The notes under the pieces are model-generated. The model was not told the origin of the DNA. It worked only from the letters and a program-made list of their open reading frames with translations, and made no database searches. A stretch of DNA of 64,000 bases, from positions 102,483 to 166,482 of the forward strand of contig JAFUFB010000013.1 of NCBI GenBank assembly GCA_017470145.1, read 5' to 3'. Shown piece after piece: positions 7,599 to 15,895 of the stretch. Positions within the stretch are counted from its first letter, which is position 1. Each line of letters starts with the position of its first letter. The translations under genes and the position numbers were made by a program. Source of the DNA: Clostridia bacterium (GTDB lineage Bacteria; Bacillota; Clostridia; Christensenellales; Aristaeellaceae).

Positions 7599-8785
7599 GT
7601 TTTGCCCTTTCCTTCCGTAATCAAAATCTTTTTCGCCACCTCCGCGCAAGTGGAAATGCCCGCTCCGCTGGCCAGTTCCGGCCGGCCGCCACCCCGGGCC
7701 ACCCGGCGAATCAGCTCGTTCATATCGATGTCCACATCCTGGCTGCGGGCGAAGGTCAGCCTTTCCCCAAAGCTCAGCAGCAGCGCCTTGCCATCCTCCG
7801 CGATGTATTTGCTTACAGCTTCTGCCACGGGTTTGCTATCTGCCGGATCCATCATCACGAGGCTTAGCGCGACTCCCTTCAGGCTCTCCGTCTCCTCCGC
7901 CTCGTATATCCGATTCAGAATGCGTTCCGTTTCAAATCGGTTCACCTGTCTTTCTGCCTCCGCCAGCCTGGCTTTCAGCTCTCCAGCGCTGGAGGCCAGC
8001 TTCTCCACAGGGCAGCTAAGCACATTTCCCGCTTTATGGGCGAAGCGCATGTACACCTGAAACAGCTTCTCCGCCCGCTGTCCGCAGACGAAGGTCACCC
8101 GAATTTTCCCTTTGCTGGGGATAGCGCTCAGAATCTTGATCTGTCCAATCCTACCCGTGCTGGAGGGATGGGTTCCCCCGCAGGCTACCATCTCAAAATC
8201 CCCCATGGCGACGATGCGAACATGCTCCGTGACGGTAGGGGCCTTTCGCAGCGGAAGAGTCCGCAATTCCTCCTCCGAAGGGAACCAGCATCGGATGGGA
8301 GTGTCCAGCCGGATTCGGTCGTTCACCGTATCCTCCAGCATCAGGATCTCATCCTCCGTCAAATGGGTTCGCCCGTCCGGCATCTGCACGTCAATGCTGC
8401 TATCTTCCTTCCCCAGATGCAGGCCGATGGTGGTACCCCCCAGCTTTTCCCAGATGGCGCCAGCCAGCATGTGCTCTCCCCCGTGCTGCTCCATATGATC
8501 CCGTCGCCGATCCGCGTCGATGCGGCCCTGAACCGTTTCTCCCTCTGGGATTTTGTCCGTCACTCGGTGCCAGACGATCCCCTCTTGATCCACCTCCACG
8601 TCCATCACCTGAACAGCGCCCCCTGGCCACCGGATTTCTCCCGTATCGTAGGGCTGGCCCCCGGAGGTGGGATAGAAGGCGGAACGATCCAATGCCAGCC
8701 AGATCCCTTTCTCCTCTCGTTGCGCGATCACCTTCCCCTCGAATTGAAGAAGATAGGCGTCCTCGTAATATAATCTATCCGTCAT
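7580..8785 (-). CDS. AlaX-type alanyl-tRNA editing protein (AlaX-L, DHHA1-containing)
   Basis: A 401-residue free-standing editing enzyme that would hydrolyse mischarged Ser- or Gly-tRNA(Ala). The N-terminal beta-barrel starts RLYYEDAYLLQFEGKV and includes AFYPTSGGQPYDTG. The zinc-binding editing site is seen as HGGEH near residue 100 and CGGTH near residue 197, with GDFEMVACGGTH. The C-terminal third (GELKARLAEAERQ, then ARGGGRPELASGAG) matches the DHHA1-like tail of alanyl-tRNA synthetase. Length fits the long AlaX class. GGAAG precedes the ATG. It is divergent from cca, so two tRNA quality/maturation genes share one regulatory gap. Confidence 0.9.
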   Translation of the reverse strand: MTDRLYYEDAYLLQFEGKVIAQREEKGIWLALDRSAFYPTSGGQPYDTGEIRWPGGAVQVMDVEVDQEGIVWHRVTDKIPEGETVQGRIDADRRRDHMEQHGGEHMLAGAIWEKLGGTTIGLHLGKEDSSIDVQMPDGRTHLTEDEILMLEDTVNDRIRLDTPIRCWFPSEEELRTLPLRKAPTVTEHVRIVAMGDFEMVACGGTHPSSTGRIGQIKILSAIPSKGKIRVTFVCGQRAEKLFQVYMRFAHKAGNVLSCPVEKLASSAGELKARLAEAERQVNRFETERILNRIYEAEETESLKGVALSLVMMDPADSKPVAEAVSKYIAEDGKALLLSFGERLTFARSQDVDIDMNELIRRVARGGGRPELASGAGISTCAEVAKKILITEGKGKTWRKKS

Positions 8786-8817
8786 CGGCTTCCGTCCTTT
8801 CCGGTGGTATTGCCCTC

Positions 8818-8846
8818 ATCTTATCGCACTTTTCCCTTGGATTCAA
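8818..8846 (-). promoter_or_regulatory. Promoter of the alaX-type gene
   Basis: Minus-strand TTGAAT (8841-8846) and TAAGAT (8818-8823), exact 17-base spacer, giving a leader of about 25 bases. It is back-to-back with the cca promoter. Confidence 0.6.
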
Positions 8847-8874
8847 GTTATCCTTTCTTTTTCTCCGGGGATTA

Positions 8875-8883
8875 TGATATACT
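8875..8883 (+). promoter_or_regulatory. Extended -10 promoter of cca
   Basis: Plus-strand TGATATACT (8875-8883) matches an extended -10 element (TG, one base, TATACT). No good -35 is seen, as expected for this class. The leader to the cca ATG is about 65 bases. Confidence 0.5.
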
Positions 8884-8953
8884 CATTCCAGGATCAGTTT
8901 CCGTACGCGACCGGGTCTTATGCGCCTGCGTGACGATATTTGGGAGGGATACC

Positions 8954-10264
8954 ATGATTCTGCCGTCCCCTGTCCAATCGATTCTTTCCCGGCTCCATGC
9001 CGCGGGGTTCACCGCTTACGCCGTCGGCGGCTGTGTTCGCGATACCCTTCTGGGCGTCCCGCCCAAGGATTGGGATATCTGCACTTCCGCCCTTCCCGCC
9101 CAGATGAAGGAGGTTTTTGCCGGAGAGCACGTGGTGGAAACCGGGCTGCAGCATGGAACGCTGACCGTGGTGCTGAATCATGTTCCCTATGAGATTACCA
9201 CCTATCGGGTGGATGGGGCTTATACGGATCATCGGCATCCAGATTCCGTTTCCTTCGTGGATCAGATTGATCAGGATCTGTCCCGGCGGGATTTCACCAT
9301 CAACGCCATGGCTATCGGCAATCAGGGGGAATTGATCGACCTTTTTCAAGGCCGGCAGGACCTGTCGGATCATCTAATTCGCTGCGTAGGCAACCCCTCC
9401 CAGCGTTTTGAGGAGGATGCCCTGCGGATTCTTCGGGCCCTTCGCTTCGCCTCCGTGCTGGATTTTTCCATCGCGCCTGAGACCGCTGAGGCGATTCGGA
9501 AGCTCTATCCCACCCTGGAAAAGGTCGCCGCGGAACGAATTCGGGTCGAGCTGGTGAAGCTTCTTTGCGGCCCCGGCGTGGGCCGAATTCTCCGGGAGTT
9601 TACGGAAATGATCGTCTACCTGATCCCCTGCCTCCAACCCGCCGTCGGATATCAGCAGGATAACCCCCATCATCTGTACACCGTTTGGGAACATACCGTC
9701 CGGGCGGTGGAAAATGTCCCGCCGGAGCCGGCCCTCCGGTTAACCATGCTCCTGCACGACAGCGGCAAACCCTTCACCCGGACGACGGATGAGCAGGGCG
9801 TCGGGCACTATTATGGTCACCAGGCCTATTCTGCTCGCTTAGCCGAAGAGGTGCTGGAAAAGCTGCGGTTCGACCGCGCGCTTTCCGACCGCGTCATCCG
9901 CCTGGTGGAGGCCCATGACATCCCCCTCAGCACGGATCGTAAAATTCTTCTCCGGCGGCTCAACCAATTTGGGGAGCAGGATCTTCGGGCCCTGTTCCAG
10001 ATCCACCAGGCGGACCGGATCGCCACAGGTACTCGAAACCCAGCCCATGCCCGGCAGCACTGCGAGGAATTGAACGCCGCTCTGGACGAGCTCCTGGCCC
10101 AGAACCCCTGCTTTACCTTGAAGGATCTGGCCGTGAACGGGAAAGACCTGTTAGCCCTGGGCTTCCAGGGGAAGGAAATTGGCGATCGATTGAATTCCCT
10201 TTTGAATCAGGTCATGGATGGCCAAGTGATTAATCAGCGGGAAGCGCTGCTCCAGCTGCTTTGA
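8954..10264 (+). CDS. cca: CCA-adding tRNA nucleotidyltransferase
   Basis: A class II CCA enzyme that builds or repairs the 3' CCA of tRNAs. The head domain shows YAVGGCVRDTLLG and the metal-binding DxD of KDWDICTSA. It is followed by RRDFTINAMAI and the RNA-binding segment RFEEDALRILRALRFA. The C-terminal half has an HD-type segment (LLHDSGKP, GHYYGHQAYSA), so it is the HD-containing Gram-positive/E. coli-like variety. The frame extends 150 bases upstream, but GGGAGGG five bases before the ATG at 8954 and the family N-terminus fix this start (436 residues). A terminator follows at once. Confidence 0.95.
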   Translation: MILPSPVQSILSRLHAAGFTAYAVGGCVRDTLLGVPPKDWDICTSALPAQMKEVFAGEHVVETGLQHGTLTVVLNHVPYEITTYRVDGAYTDHRHPDSVSFVDQIDQDLSRRDFTINAMAIGNQGELIDLFQGRQDLSDHLIRCVGNPSQRFEEDALRILRALRFASVLDFSIAPETAEAIRKLYPTLEKVAAERIRVELVKLLCGPGVGRILREFTEMIVYLIPCLQPAVGYQQDNPHHLYTVWEHTVRAVENVPPEPALRLTMLLHDSGKPFTRTTDEQGVGHYYGHQAYSARLAEEVLEKLRFDRALSDRVIRLVEAHDIPLSTDRKILLRRLNQFGEQDLRALFQIHQADRIATGTRNPAHARQHCEELNAALDELLAQNPCFTLKDLAVNGKDLLALGFQGKEIGDRLNSLLNQVMDGQVINQREALLQLL

Positions 10265-10271
10265 GCCGAAG

Positions 10272-10311
10272 AAAAATCCCCTCCATTGTGCGGATGGAGG
10301 GGATTCCTTTT
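10272..10311. terminator. Bidirectional terminator between cca and rplQ
   Basis: 12-bp perfect stem AATCCCCTCCAT / ATGGAGGGGATT (10275-10286 and 10294-10305) with a 7-base loop. A T-run follows on the plus strand (CCTTTT) and TTTTT on the minus strand, so it can end both converging transcripts. Confidence 0.85.
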
Positions 10312-10352
10312 GCTTGATTGTGCGTTTCCTAATTATTATTTTTCTGGCGATC

Positions 10353-10865
10353 TTACACCAGTTCCAATACGACCATTTCGGCAGCGTCGCCGCGGCGCGG
10401 ACCAAGCTTATAGATCCGGGTATATCCGCCGGAGCAGTTCTTTTCCGCGTTGCGGGCCTTGTACTTGGGCCCAATTTCACGGAACAGCTTCTCCACCACG
10501 GGATGCTTGTTGTCCTTGGTGCGTTCCTTGTATTCGGCCTTGTTCTCGTCGTCCTTCTTGGGCTCCTTCAGGTCGTACAGGTACGCCATCATGATGCGAC
10601 GGGCATGCAGCTTGCTGGGAGCGTCGTTCTGTACTTCCAGGGTGATCAGCTGGCCCTTGTCGTTGTGGGTCTCCTTGGTGGCCGAGACCGTGTTGTCGCA
10701 TTCGCGAATAGCCAGCGTGATCATCTTATCAGCGATCCGGCGGACTTCCTTCGCCTTGCTCTCGGTGGTCTCAATCCGGCCATACCAGATCAGATTGGTC
10801 ACCTGGTTGCGCAGCAGCGCCTTGCGCTGATCAGCCGTGCGACCCAGCTTACGTTGGTTAGCCAT
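10353..10865 (-). CDS. rplQ: 50S ribosomal protein bL17, extended form
   Basis: Last gene of the alpha operon. The N-terminus [19 protein letters not shown] and the C-terminus [22 protein letters not shown] are standard bL17. At 170 residues it is about 50 longer than the usual Bacillus protein. The extra length is an inserted, highly charged middle segment (about residues 68-125: [17 protein letters not shown], then [19 protein letters not shown]). Such an insertion occurs in several clostridial lineages. GGAGG precedes the ATG. Confidence 0.97.
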   Translation of the reverse strand: MANQRKLGRTADQRKALLRNQVTNLIWYGRIETTESKAKEVRRIADKMITLAIRECDNTVSATKETHNDKGQLITLEVQNDAPSKLHARRIMMAYLYDLKEPKKDDENKAEYKERTKDNKHPVVEKLFREIGPKYKARNAEKNCSGGYTRIYKLGPRRGDAAEMVVLELV

Positions 10866-10921
10866 GGGATGTTCCTCCTTCTGGTAATGCGCTCAGGAAA
10901 CAACTCCTTCGCGCCTGACAA

Positions 10922-11869
10922 TTATTCTTCAATGGGGCGCAGGCCCAGCCCGAGGCCTTCCAGCTTCTGCTGTACTTCCTCCAGGCTCTTGCGGCCAAGA
11001 TTGCGAACCTTCATCATGTCGTCCTCGTTCTTCTGAACCAGCTCGGCGACGCTGTTGATGCCAGCCCGCTTCAGGCAATTATAAGCCCGAACAGAAAGAT
11101 CCAGTTCCTCGATGGTCATCTCCAGAACCTTGTCCTTCTTATCCTCTTCCGGCTGCACCAGGCTCACCGGAATGACCTGATCCGTCAGGCCCACGAACAG
11201 CTCCAGATGCTCCATCAGGATCTTAGCGGCGCCGCTGATGGCCTCTTCCGGCTTCAGGGTTCCGTTGGTCCACAGTTCCAGGGTCAGTCGGTCATAGTCC
11301 GTAATCTGGCCTACACGGGTATCTTCTACGGTGTAGTTCACCTTGCGAACCGGGGTAAAGATGGAGTCGATGGGAATCACGCCGATGGGCATGCTCGGAT
11401 TCTTATTCTTATCCGCACTTACATATCCACGGCCCCGCTCCAGGGTCAATTGCATCTGCAGATGAGCGTCCTCGTTCAGGGTGGCGATATGCAAATCTTT
11501 ATTTATAATCTCGACTTCGTCATCCGTCTTAATGTCCCCCGCGGTCAGTTCCATGGGGCCCTTGAAGTCAATGACTACCTGTTTCGGCCCTTCGGCAAAC
11601 ATCTGGCAAGCCATGCTCTTCAGGTTCAGGATGATCTCCGTCACATCTTCCTTCACACCAGGAATGGTGGAAAACTCATGCTGCACACCTTCAATGTGCA
11701 CCGAGCTGACAGCCACGCCCGGCAGGGAGGACAGAAGTACACGGCGCATGGAGTTACCCAGCGTATGTCCGAAACCACGTTCCAGCGGCTCGATGACAAA
11801 CTTGCCATACTGACCGTTCTGGCCCACTTCGGCGCATTCAATCCGTGCCTTTTCGATTTCAACGATCAT
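10922..11869 (-). CDS. rpoA: DNA-directed RNA polymerase subunit alpha
   Basis: A 315-residue alpha subunit. The N-terminal dimerisation domain shows [20 protein letters not shown] and [18 protein letters not shown]. The C-terminal domain (from about 245) shows [16 protein letters not shown] and the DNA-binding helices [15 protein letters not shown]. The open frame begins 51 bases earlier, but GAGGAGG just before the ATG at 11869 and the start [11 protein letters not shown] set the real beginning. It lies between rpsD and rplQ, as in Bacillota. Confidence 0.98.
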   Translation of the reverse strand: MIVEIEKARIECAEVGQNGQYGKFVIEPLERGFGHTLGNSMRRVLLSSLPGVAVSSVHIEGVQHEFSTIPGVKEDVTEIILNLKSMACQMFAEGPKQVVIDFKGPMELTAGDIKTDDEVEIINKDLHIATLNEDAHLQMQLTLERGRGYVSADKNKNPSMPIGVIPIDSIFTPVRKVNYTVEDTRVGQITDYDRLTLELWTNGTLKPEEAISGAAKILMEHLELFVGLTDQVIPVSLVQPEEDKKDKVLEMTIEELDLSVRAYNCLKRAGINSVAELVQKNEDDMMKVRNLGRKSLEEVQQKLEGLGLGLRPIEE

Positions 11870-11919
11870 TGGTACCCTCCTCAATTGCTTTCTGATAAGG
11901 CGGCCAAAGCCGCTTATCA

Positions 11920-12516
11920 TTAACGGCTGTAGTACTCGACGATCATGTTCTCCGCCACTTCCAGGTCGATATCTTCCCGGGTGGGCAGAGCGGCAACATT
12001 GCCGGTCAGATTGGGAGCGTCAAAGCTCAGCCACTTGGGAGTCAACGTCGTCGTGCCCTCCCGCAGGCCCTTGAACAGCTCGCTCTCCGCGGAGCGGGGA
12101 CGCAGGGTAATCACATCGCCCACCTTCACCTGATAGGAAGGAATGTCCACCTTCTGTCCGTTCACACGGATGTGTCCATGACCCACCACCTGGCGAGCCA
12201 TCCGGCGGGTCTTGGCCAGGCCCAGACGGAACACCACGTTGTCCAGCCTCAGCTCCAGCAGCTTCAGCATGTTTTCACCGGTGATGCCCTTCATGTTGGA
12301 GGCCTTCAGATAGTACTTGTGGAACTGCTTCTCCTGCACGCCGTACACAAACTTGACCTTCTGCTTTTCCTTCAGCTGTGCGCCGTACTCGGAAACCTTT
12401 TTCCGGCGATTGCCGCCGGGATTGCGGGTAGATTTTTTATTGCTATAGCCCATGACGGCCGGAGAAATGTCAAAGCTCCGGCACTTCTTGGCAATAGGAT
12501 CCTTATTGACAGCCAT
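11920..12516 (-). CDS. rpsD: 30S ribosomal protein uS4
   Basis: A 198-residue uS4 with the S4 RNA-binding domain in the middle ([35 protein letters not shown]). The N-terminal zinc-binding Cys cluster of C+ paralogues is absent; only one Cys remains (KCRSFD), so it is the zinc-independent form. Unlike in Bacillus subtilis, where rpsD is separate, it sits inside the alpha operon, so S4 may autoregulate this operon. Confidence 0.97.
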   Translation of the reverse strand: MAVNKDPIAKKCRSFDISPAVMGYSNKKSTRNPGGNRRKKVSEYGAQLKEKQKVKFVYGVQEKQFHKYYLKASNMKGITGENMLKLLELRLDNVVFRLGLAKTRRMARQVVGHGHIRVNGQKVDIPSYQVKVGDVITLRPRSAESELFKGLREGTTTLTPKWLSFDAPNLTGNVAALPTREDIDLEVAENMIVEYYSR

Positions 12517-12537
12517 TCTTGCTTGTCCTCCTTCACA

Positions 12538-12939
12538 TTAAACGCGACGGCGCTTGGGCGGACGGCAGCCATTGTGCGGAATGGGGGTGACGTCCTTAAT
12601 CATGTTCACGTCCAGACCGGCGGCCTGCAGGGAACGAATCGCGGCTTCACGGCCGGACCCGGGGCCATTGACGTAAACTTCTACGGTCTTCAGACCATAT
12701 TCCATCGCGGCTTTGGCGGCGGTTTCCGCAGCCATCTGGGCGGCGAAGGGCGTGCTCTTCTTGCTTCCGCGGAAGCCCAGCCCGCCGGCGCTGGCCCAGC
12801 TCAGGGCGTTGCCCTGGGTGTCAGTAATGGTCACGATGGTATTGTTGAAAGAAGACTTAATATGGGCGGCGCCGCGCTCGACCAGTTTGCGCTCACGGCG
12901 TTTCCGCGAAACCTTCTTAAGCTTTTGCTTAGGTGCCAT
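12538..12939 (-). CDS. rpsK: 30S ribosomal protein uS11
   Basis: 133 residues with the full uS11 signature: [37 protein letters not shown] and the basic C-terminus [15 protein letters not shown]. It is encoded between rpsM and rpsD in the alpha operon. Confidence 0.98.
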   Translation of the reverse strand: MAPKQKLKKVSRKRRERKLVERGAAHIKSSFNNTIVTITDTQGNALSWASAGGLGFRGSKKSTPFAAQMAAETAAKAAMEYGLKTVEVYVNGPGSGREAAIRSLQAAGLDVNMIKDVTPIPHNGCRPPKRRRV

Positions 12940-12988
12940 GAATTTTTCTCCCTCCGTAACCCATCCTTTGGACGGGTTCTCAATCTAA

Positions 12989-13366
12989 TTACTTGGTAGC
13001 CTTCTTCTTTCCGGCAATGGTCTTCTTGGGGCCCTTGCGGGTACGAGCGTTCTGCTTCGTATTCTGTCCGCGGACGGGAAGGCCATGACGATGACGAACG
13101 CCACGGTAGCAGCCGATTTCGATCAGGCGCTTGATATTGAGGGACACCTCGCGGCGAAGATCGCCTTCCACCTTCAGGTGATGCTCAATGTATTCACGCA
13201 GCTTGCTGATTTCAGTCTCGGAGAGATCCTTCACCCGGGTGTCCGGATTGATGCCGACTTCCGCCAGCAGCTTCTGCGACGTGGTCAGACCGATGCCATA
13301 AATGTAGGTCAGGCCGATCTCCACGCGCTTTTCTCTGGGCAGGTCAACGCCTGCAATGCGTGCCAT
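12989..13366 (-). CDS. rpsM: 30S ribosomal protein uS13
   Basis: 125 residues. [20 protein letters not shown] at the N-terminus, [19 protein letters not shown] in the C-terminal part, and a basic tail. It is the first gene of this transcription unit. The rpmJ, infA and map genes that usually precede it are not here; instead a strong promoter and a leader of about 325 bases lie in front. GGAGG stands 12 bases before the ATG, further than usual. Confidence 0.98.
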   Translation of the reverse strand: MARIAGVDLPREKRVEIGLTYIYGIGLTTSQKLLAEVGINPDTRVKDLSETEISKLREYIEHHLKVEGDLRREVSLNIKRLIEIGCYRGVRHRHGLPVRGQNTKQNARTRKGPKKTIAGKKKATK

Positions 13367-13693
13367 GTGTGTCTTACACCTCCATAAATTCTTGACCTGT
13401 GGTCAAATGGGGAAACATCGCGACCTCTCCCATAAGCCCTGTCCGGAGAGACCGCTGGACTGCACCCCTTCCCAGGGGCTCAATCCGCCGCCCCCAACCC
13501 TCGCGGCAACCCACCGCTCGAAATCGAGGCTCAGCACCTGTCGCCGCCTGGTGAAAGCAGGCGCACGACAACGCCACCCAGCCGCTTATGGAAGGCGCGG
13601 CCAGAAAGCGCATCAAAGAGACGTAGAGACCAGCCTTCGGAACACATACTCTTTGAAGCACATGCAGCCGCCCGAAAGCCGACCGGGCCTAAC
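13367..13693 (-). ncRNA. Long structured leader (or small RNA) upstream of rpsM
   Basis: A GC-rich stretch of about 325 bases between the promoter at 13700-13728 and rpsM, with no credible protein. Strong helices are visible: TCAAAGAG (13613-13620) with CTCTTTGA (13649-13656); the 11-bp hairpin at 13540-13569; CTCG/CGAG near 13517-13528; CCCCT/AGGGG-type stem near 13465-13478; and TTGACC/GGTCAA (13391-13405) just before the rpsM Shine-Dalgarno. I could not match it to RNase P, SRP, tmRNA or 6S RNA. A ribosomal-protein autoregulatory leader is the simplest reading; an independent RNA is possible. Confidence 0.45.
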
Positions 13694-13699
13694 CACTGA

Positions 13700-13728
13700 A
13701 TCTTATCACAGCCGATGGAGAAATGCAA
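13700..13728 (-). promoter_or_regulatory. Promoter of the ribosomal alpha operon
   Basis: Minus-strand TTGCAT (13723-13728) and TAAGAT (13700-13705), exact 17-base spacer, with an AT-rich segment directly upstream that would suit an UP element. The predicted start near 13693 opens the structured leader. Confidence 0.65.
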
Positions 13729-13774
13729 TCCTTTTCTTTAACAAAATCTAACAATTTTGTTAACTTTTTGATCC

Positions 13775-13803
13775 TTGCCATTCCTATTCCCATCTGTTAC
13801 AAT
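13775..13803 (+). promoter_or_regulatory. Promoter of the small membrane protein gene
   Basis: Plus-strand TTGCCA (13775-13780) and TACAAT (13798-13803), 17-base spacer, with TG one base before the -10 (extended -10). It is divergent from the alpha-operon promoter about 50 bases away. Confidence 0.65.
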
Positions 13804-13841
13804 GGCTCCGTTGATTTCATTTCAAGAAAGGGGTCTTCCTC

Positions 13842-14333
13842 GTGCATGCTTTATATACGGAGCAGGATCTTACCGCTCTTCGTAAGCAGATTAAAAATCG
13901 TTGGTTTGGCTTTCTGGCCATTTTTCTGGTTGCAGTGGTCGTCCTGGCCCTGCTCCTGATTTCCGATAATCATAAGGAGAATCGTCCGGAGCTGATTACC
14001 ACCCTGGTACTGATTCTGTCCGGCGGTCTTCTTATCTTTTACTATGATCTTTTGATCCGCCCCCTGCGGGCCTATGAGCGCCATATGGATACCGCCCTGC
14101 ATGGCCGCTCCCATCAGGTGACGGTGCTTTTCGACCATTTGAACGAGGAATCTTCCCTGGTGGAGGGCGTTACCTATCGAGATCTGATCTTTCTGGGAGA
14201 AGCGGACAAGCATGGGGACCGGGAGCGGATGTTCTACTGGGATATGGAGCTGCCCCTGCCTGAATTCAAGAAGGGACAGGAGATCACCCTGACTTATTTC
14301 GACCGCTTTATTACCGCTTATTCTCTCGCCTGA
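13842..14333 (+). CDS. Two-helix membrane protein of unknown function
   Basis: 163 residues. A short N-terminal cytoplasmic segment is followed by two hydrophobic helices (about residues 21-43 and 51-70), then a soluble domain of about 90 residues with no motif I recognise. The second helix ends LLIFYYDLLIRPLRAYERH. The soluble part ends EITLTYFDRFITAY. The start is GTG at 13842 with AAAGGGG nine bases before; a nearby ATG is out of frame. It has its own promoter and terminator, so it is monocistronic. Confidence 0.7.
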   Translation: MHALYTEQDLTALRKQIKNRWFGFLAIFLVAVVVLALLLISDNHKENRPELITTLVLILSGGLLIFYYDLLIRPLRAYERHMDTALHGRSHQVTVLFDHLNEESSLVEGVTYRDLIFLGEADKHGDRERMFYWDMELPLPEFKKGQEITLTYFDRFITAYSLA

Positions 14334-14359
14334 AAACAAGGAACTGACCTAATTTTTCG

Positions 14360-14384
14360 CTCCCCTTTCATGGGGAGTTTTTTG
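14360..14384 (+). terminator. Intrinsic terminator
   Basis: Stem CTCCCC / GGGGAG (14360-14365, 14372-14377) with loop TTTCAT, followed by TTTTTTG. It ends the membrane-protein transcript. The converging DUF4340 gene stops six bases further on. Confidence 0.88.
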
Positions 14385-14389
14385 TTTCC

Positions 14390-15892
14390 CTATGGCATCT
14401 CTGGAAAGCTGTTCTTAATTAAGTAGTACAATGTTCGACCATCCACGGTCACCGCGTCGTGCAATCCATCAAAATCACTCATTTCGACGGTATGGGTTTT
14501 TCCGGCCAGTGTTCGGAAAGCATAGCTTATTTCCGTGCTTTTCTTTTGCCATCCCGCTGGCAGCGTACCGCTGACATTGATCACCAGCCATCTTTCATAG
14601 GCCGCTTCAAAGACGGAATAGGGGATTTCTTCCCCATCCTTTCGGCAGCTGATCACGACCTGGTCCGCCTCCCCTTCCACCTCTGCGGAAACGGTGCTTC
14701 GCTGAAGCTCATAGGAAGTGATCGTGCCGTCCGCGTGGTGAATTTCCATGCTGCTCAAATTTTCAAGCGCCACCAACACCGGATATCTGGCGGTGGTATC
14801 CTTGGAACGCGTCTCCGTCAGGGGGGCGGTGGTAAAATGATTCATGGTATAGATGGTTCCCTGATAAAGGGCATAATCCGTCATATCATTCCGGGATGAA
14901 CCGATGTCGAAAGTCAGGCATTCCTCTTCCCAATCCTTCACATCATAGGCCCCTTCTGACAGAATTTGTCCCGTGGTTCCCGCAGCCAGATGGATTTCGA
15001 TTCGGTATCTCGGCTGGGATAACCCATATTGGACCAGGTTTTCCTCCGTTCCCTCCGCCACATACAGGCCAAGCCGGAGGTTCCCCGCGTTCTTCTTCAA
15101 ATTGGACATCTGGTCCTGATCCGCCGGATAGGTGATCCAAGCCCTCTCCTCTTCCCACCCGGCCAGCCAGTTGCCCGCTGCGTCCGCGTCTGTAATCTGC
15201 CCCTCCAGGGTCCACTCATTGATTTTCTTCCCATCTTTATCCCATACAGTGATGCGATCCAACCGGCTGATCTGGATTTCCGGCTGCACTACTGGATGCA
15301 GCACCTCATGCTCGATGGTCAGGTCTTCCATCAGGCTCCCCGCCACCGCAAACAGTCGATCATCCCCGTCGATCAGCATGAATCGAAGATCCTGATCAGC
15401 GATTTCGCTTTTATCTCCAATTCGAATGGTTTTCTCTGTGCCATCCGTATACCTGACCTCCGCAATCAGCGCCGGCTCCGCAAGCCCGAATTCCGCCAAT
15501 CGCTGCTGATAGTCCGTCGCGTCCTCCGTCAGAATTTCTTCATACACCATGTTGGCCAGGGCATCCAGCATTTGGTCTCCCAGAACTTCATCCAGCACCC
15601 AGTCCTCAGCGTTTTCCCTTTCCGTAGCCGCGGCCTGCGTCACCATTTCCCCTGCTTCATTCCGCTCCGCGATCCAGGCATTTCTGCCCTTCACCTGGAT
15701 TTTCATCCATTCGATCTCTCCCGGGTCCCTTTGCCATAAGCTGCCCCTGGTATCTATCCTTACAGGAAACGGCTCTTGAGGCTGGAGCGCGATATAGGCC
15801 AGTATTCCGCTGCCCAGGAGCAGCAGGAAAAAGCCCCCAAAGATGACCTTTTTCCCGGGCCCTTTCTTTTGCTTCTTTTCCACCTTCAGCAT
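14390..15892 (-). CDS. DUF4340-type membrane-anchored protein of a Gld-like ABC system
   Basis: 500 residues. A basic N-terminus and one signal-anchor helix (residues 17-37) precede a large extracytoplasmic beta-rich part with repeated DUF4340-like units (RVDTRGSLWQRDPGEIEW type starts, AEFGLAEPALIAEVRYTDG, QYGLSQPRYRIEIHLAAG). In many Bacillota such a protein follows a GldG-like subunit and an ABC-2 permease, and the set is thought to act as one exporter or envelope machine of unknown substrate. It starts four bases after the GldG-like stop, so it is the last gene of the three-gene operon. Confidence 0.78.
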   Translation of the reverse strand: MLKVEKKQKKGPGKKVIFGGFFLLLLGSGILAYIALQPQEPFPVRIDTRGSLWQRDPGEIEWMKIQVKGRNAWIAERNEAGEMVTQAAATERENAEDWVLDEVLGDQMLDALANMVYEEILTEDATDYQQRLAEFGLAEPALIAEVRYTDGTEKTIRIGDKSEIADQDLRFMLIDGDDRLFAVAGSLMEDLTIEHEVLHPVVQPEIQISRLDRITVWDKDGKKINEWTLEGQITDADAAGNWLAGWEEERAWITYPADQDQMSNLKKNAGNLRLGLYVAEGTEENLVQYGLSQPRYRIEIHLAAGTTGQILSEGAYDVKDWEEECLTFDIGSSRNDMTDYALYQGTIYTMNHFTTAPLTETRSKDTTARYPVLVALENLSSMEIHHADGTITSYELQRSTVSAEVEGEADQVVISCRKDGEEIPYSVFEAAYERWLVINVSGTLPAGWQKKSTEISYAFRTLAGKTHTVEMSDFDGLHDAVTVDGRTLYYLIKNSFPEMP

Positions 15893-15895
15893 TTT

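Noticed and set aside
13374-13661. Minus-strand 95-codon frame upstream of rpsM
   Set aside because: No ribosome binding site or motif; it crosses strong hairpins and is better explained as structured RNA.
13385-13693. RNase P RNA, SRP RNA, tmRNA or 6S RNA
   Set aside because: The conserved RNase P, SRP GGAA-loop and tmRNA end sequences were looked for on both strands and not found; 6S cannot be fully excluded by eye.
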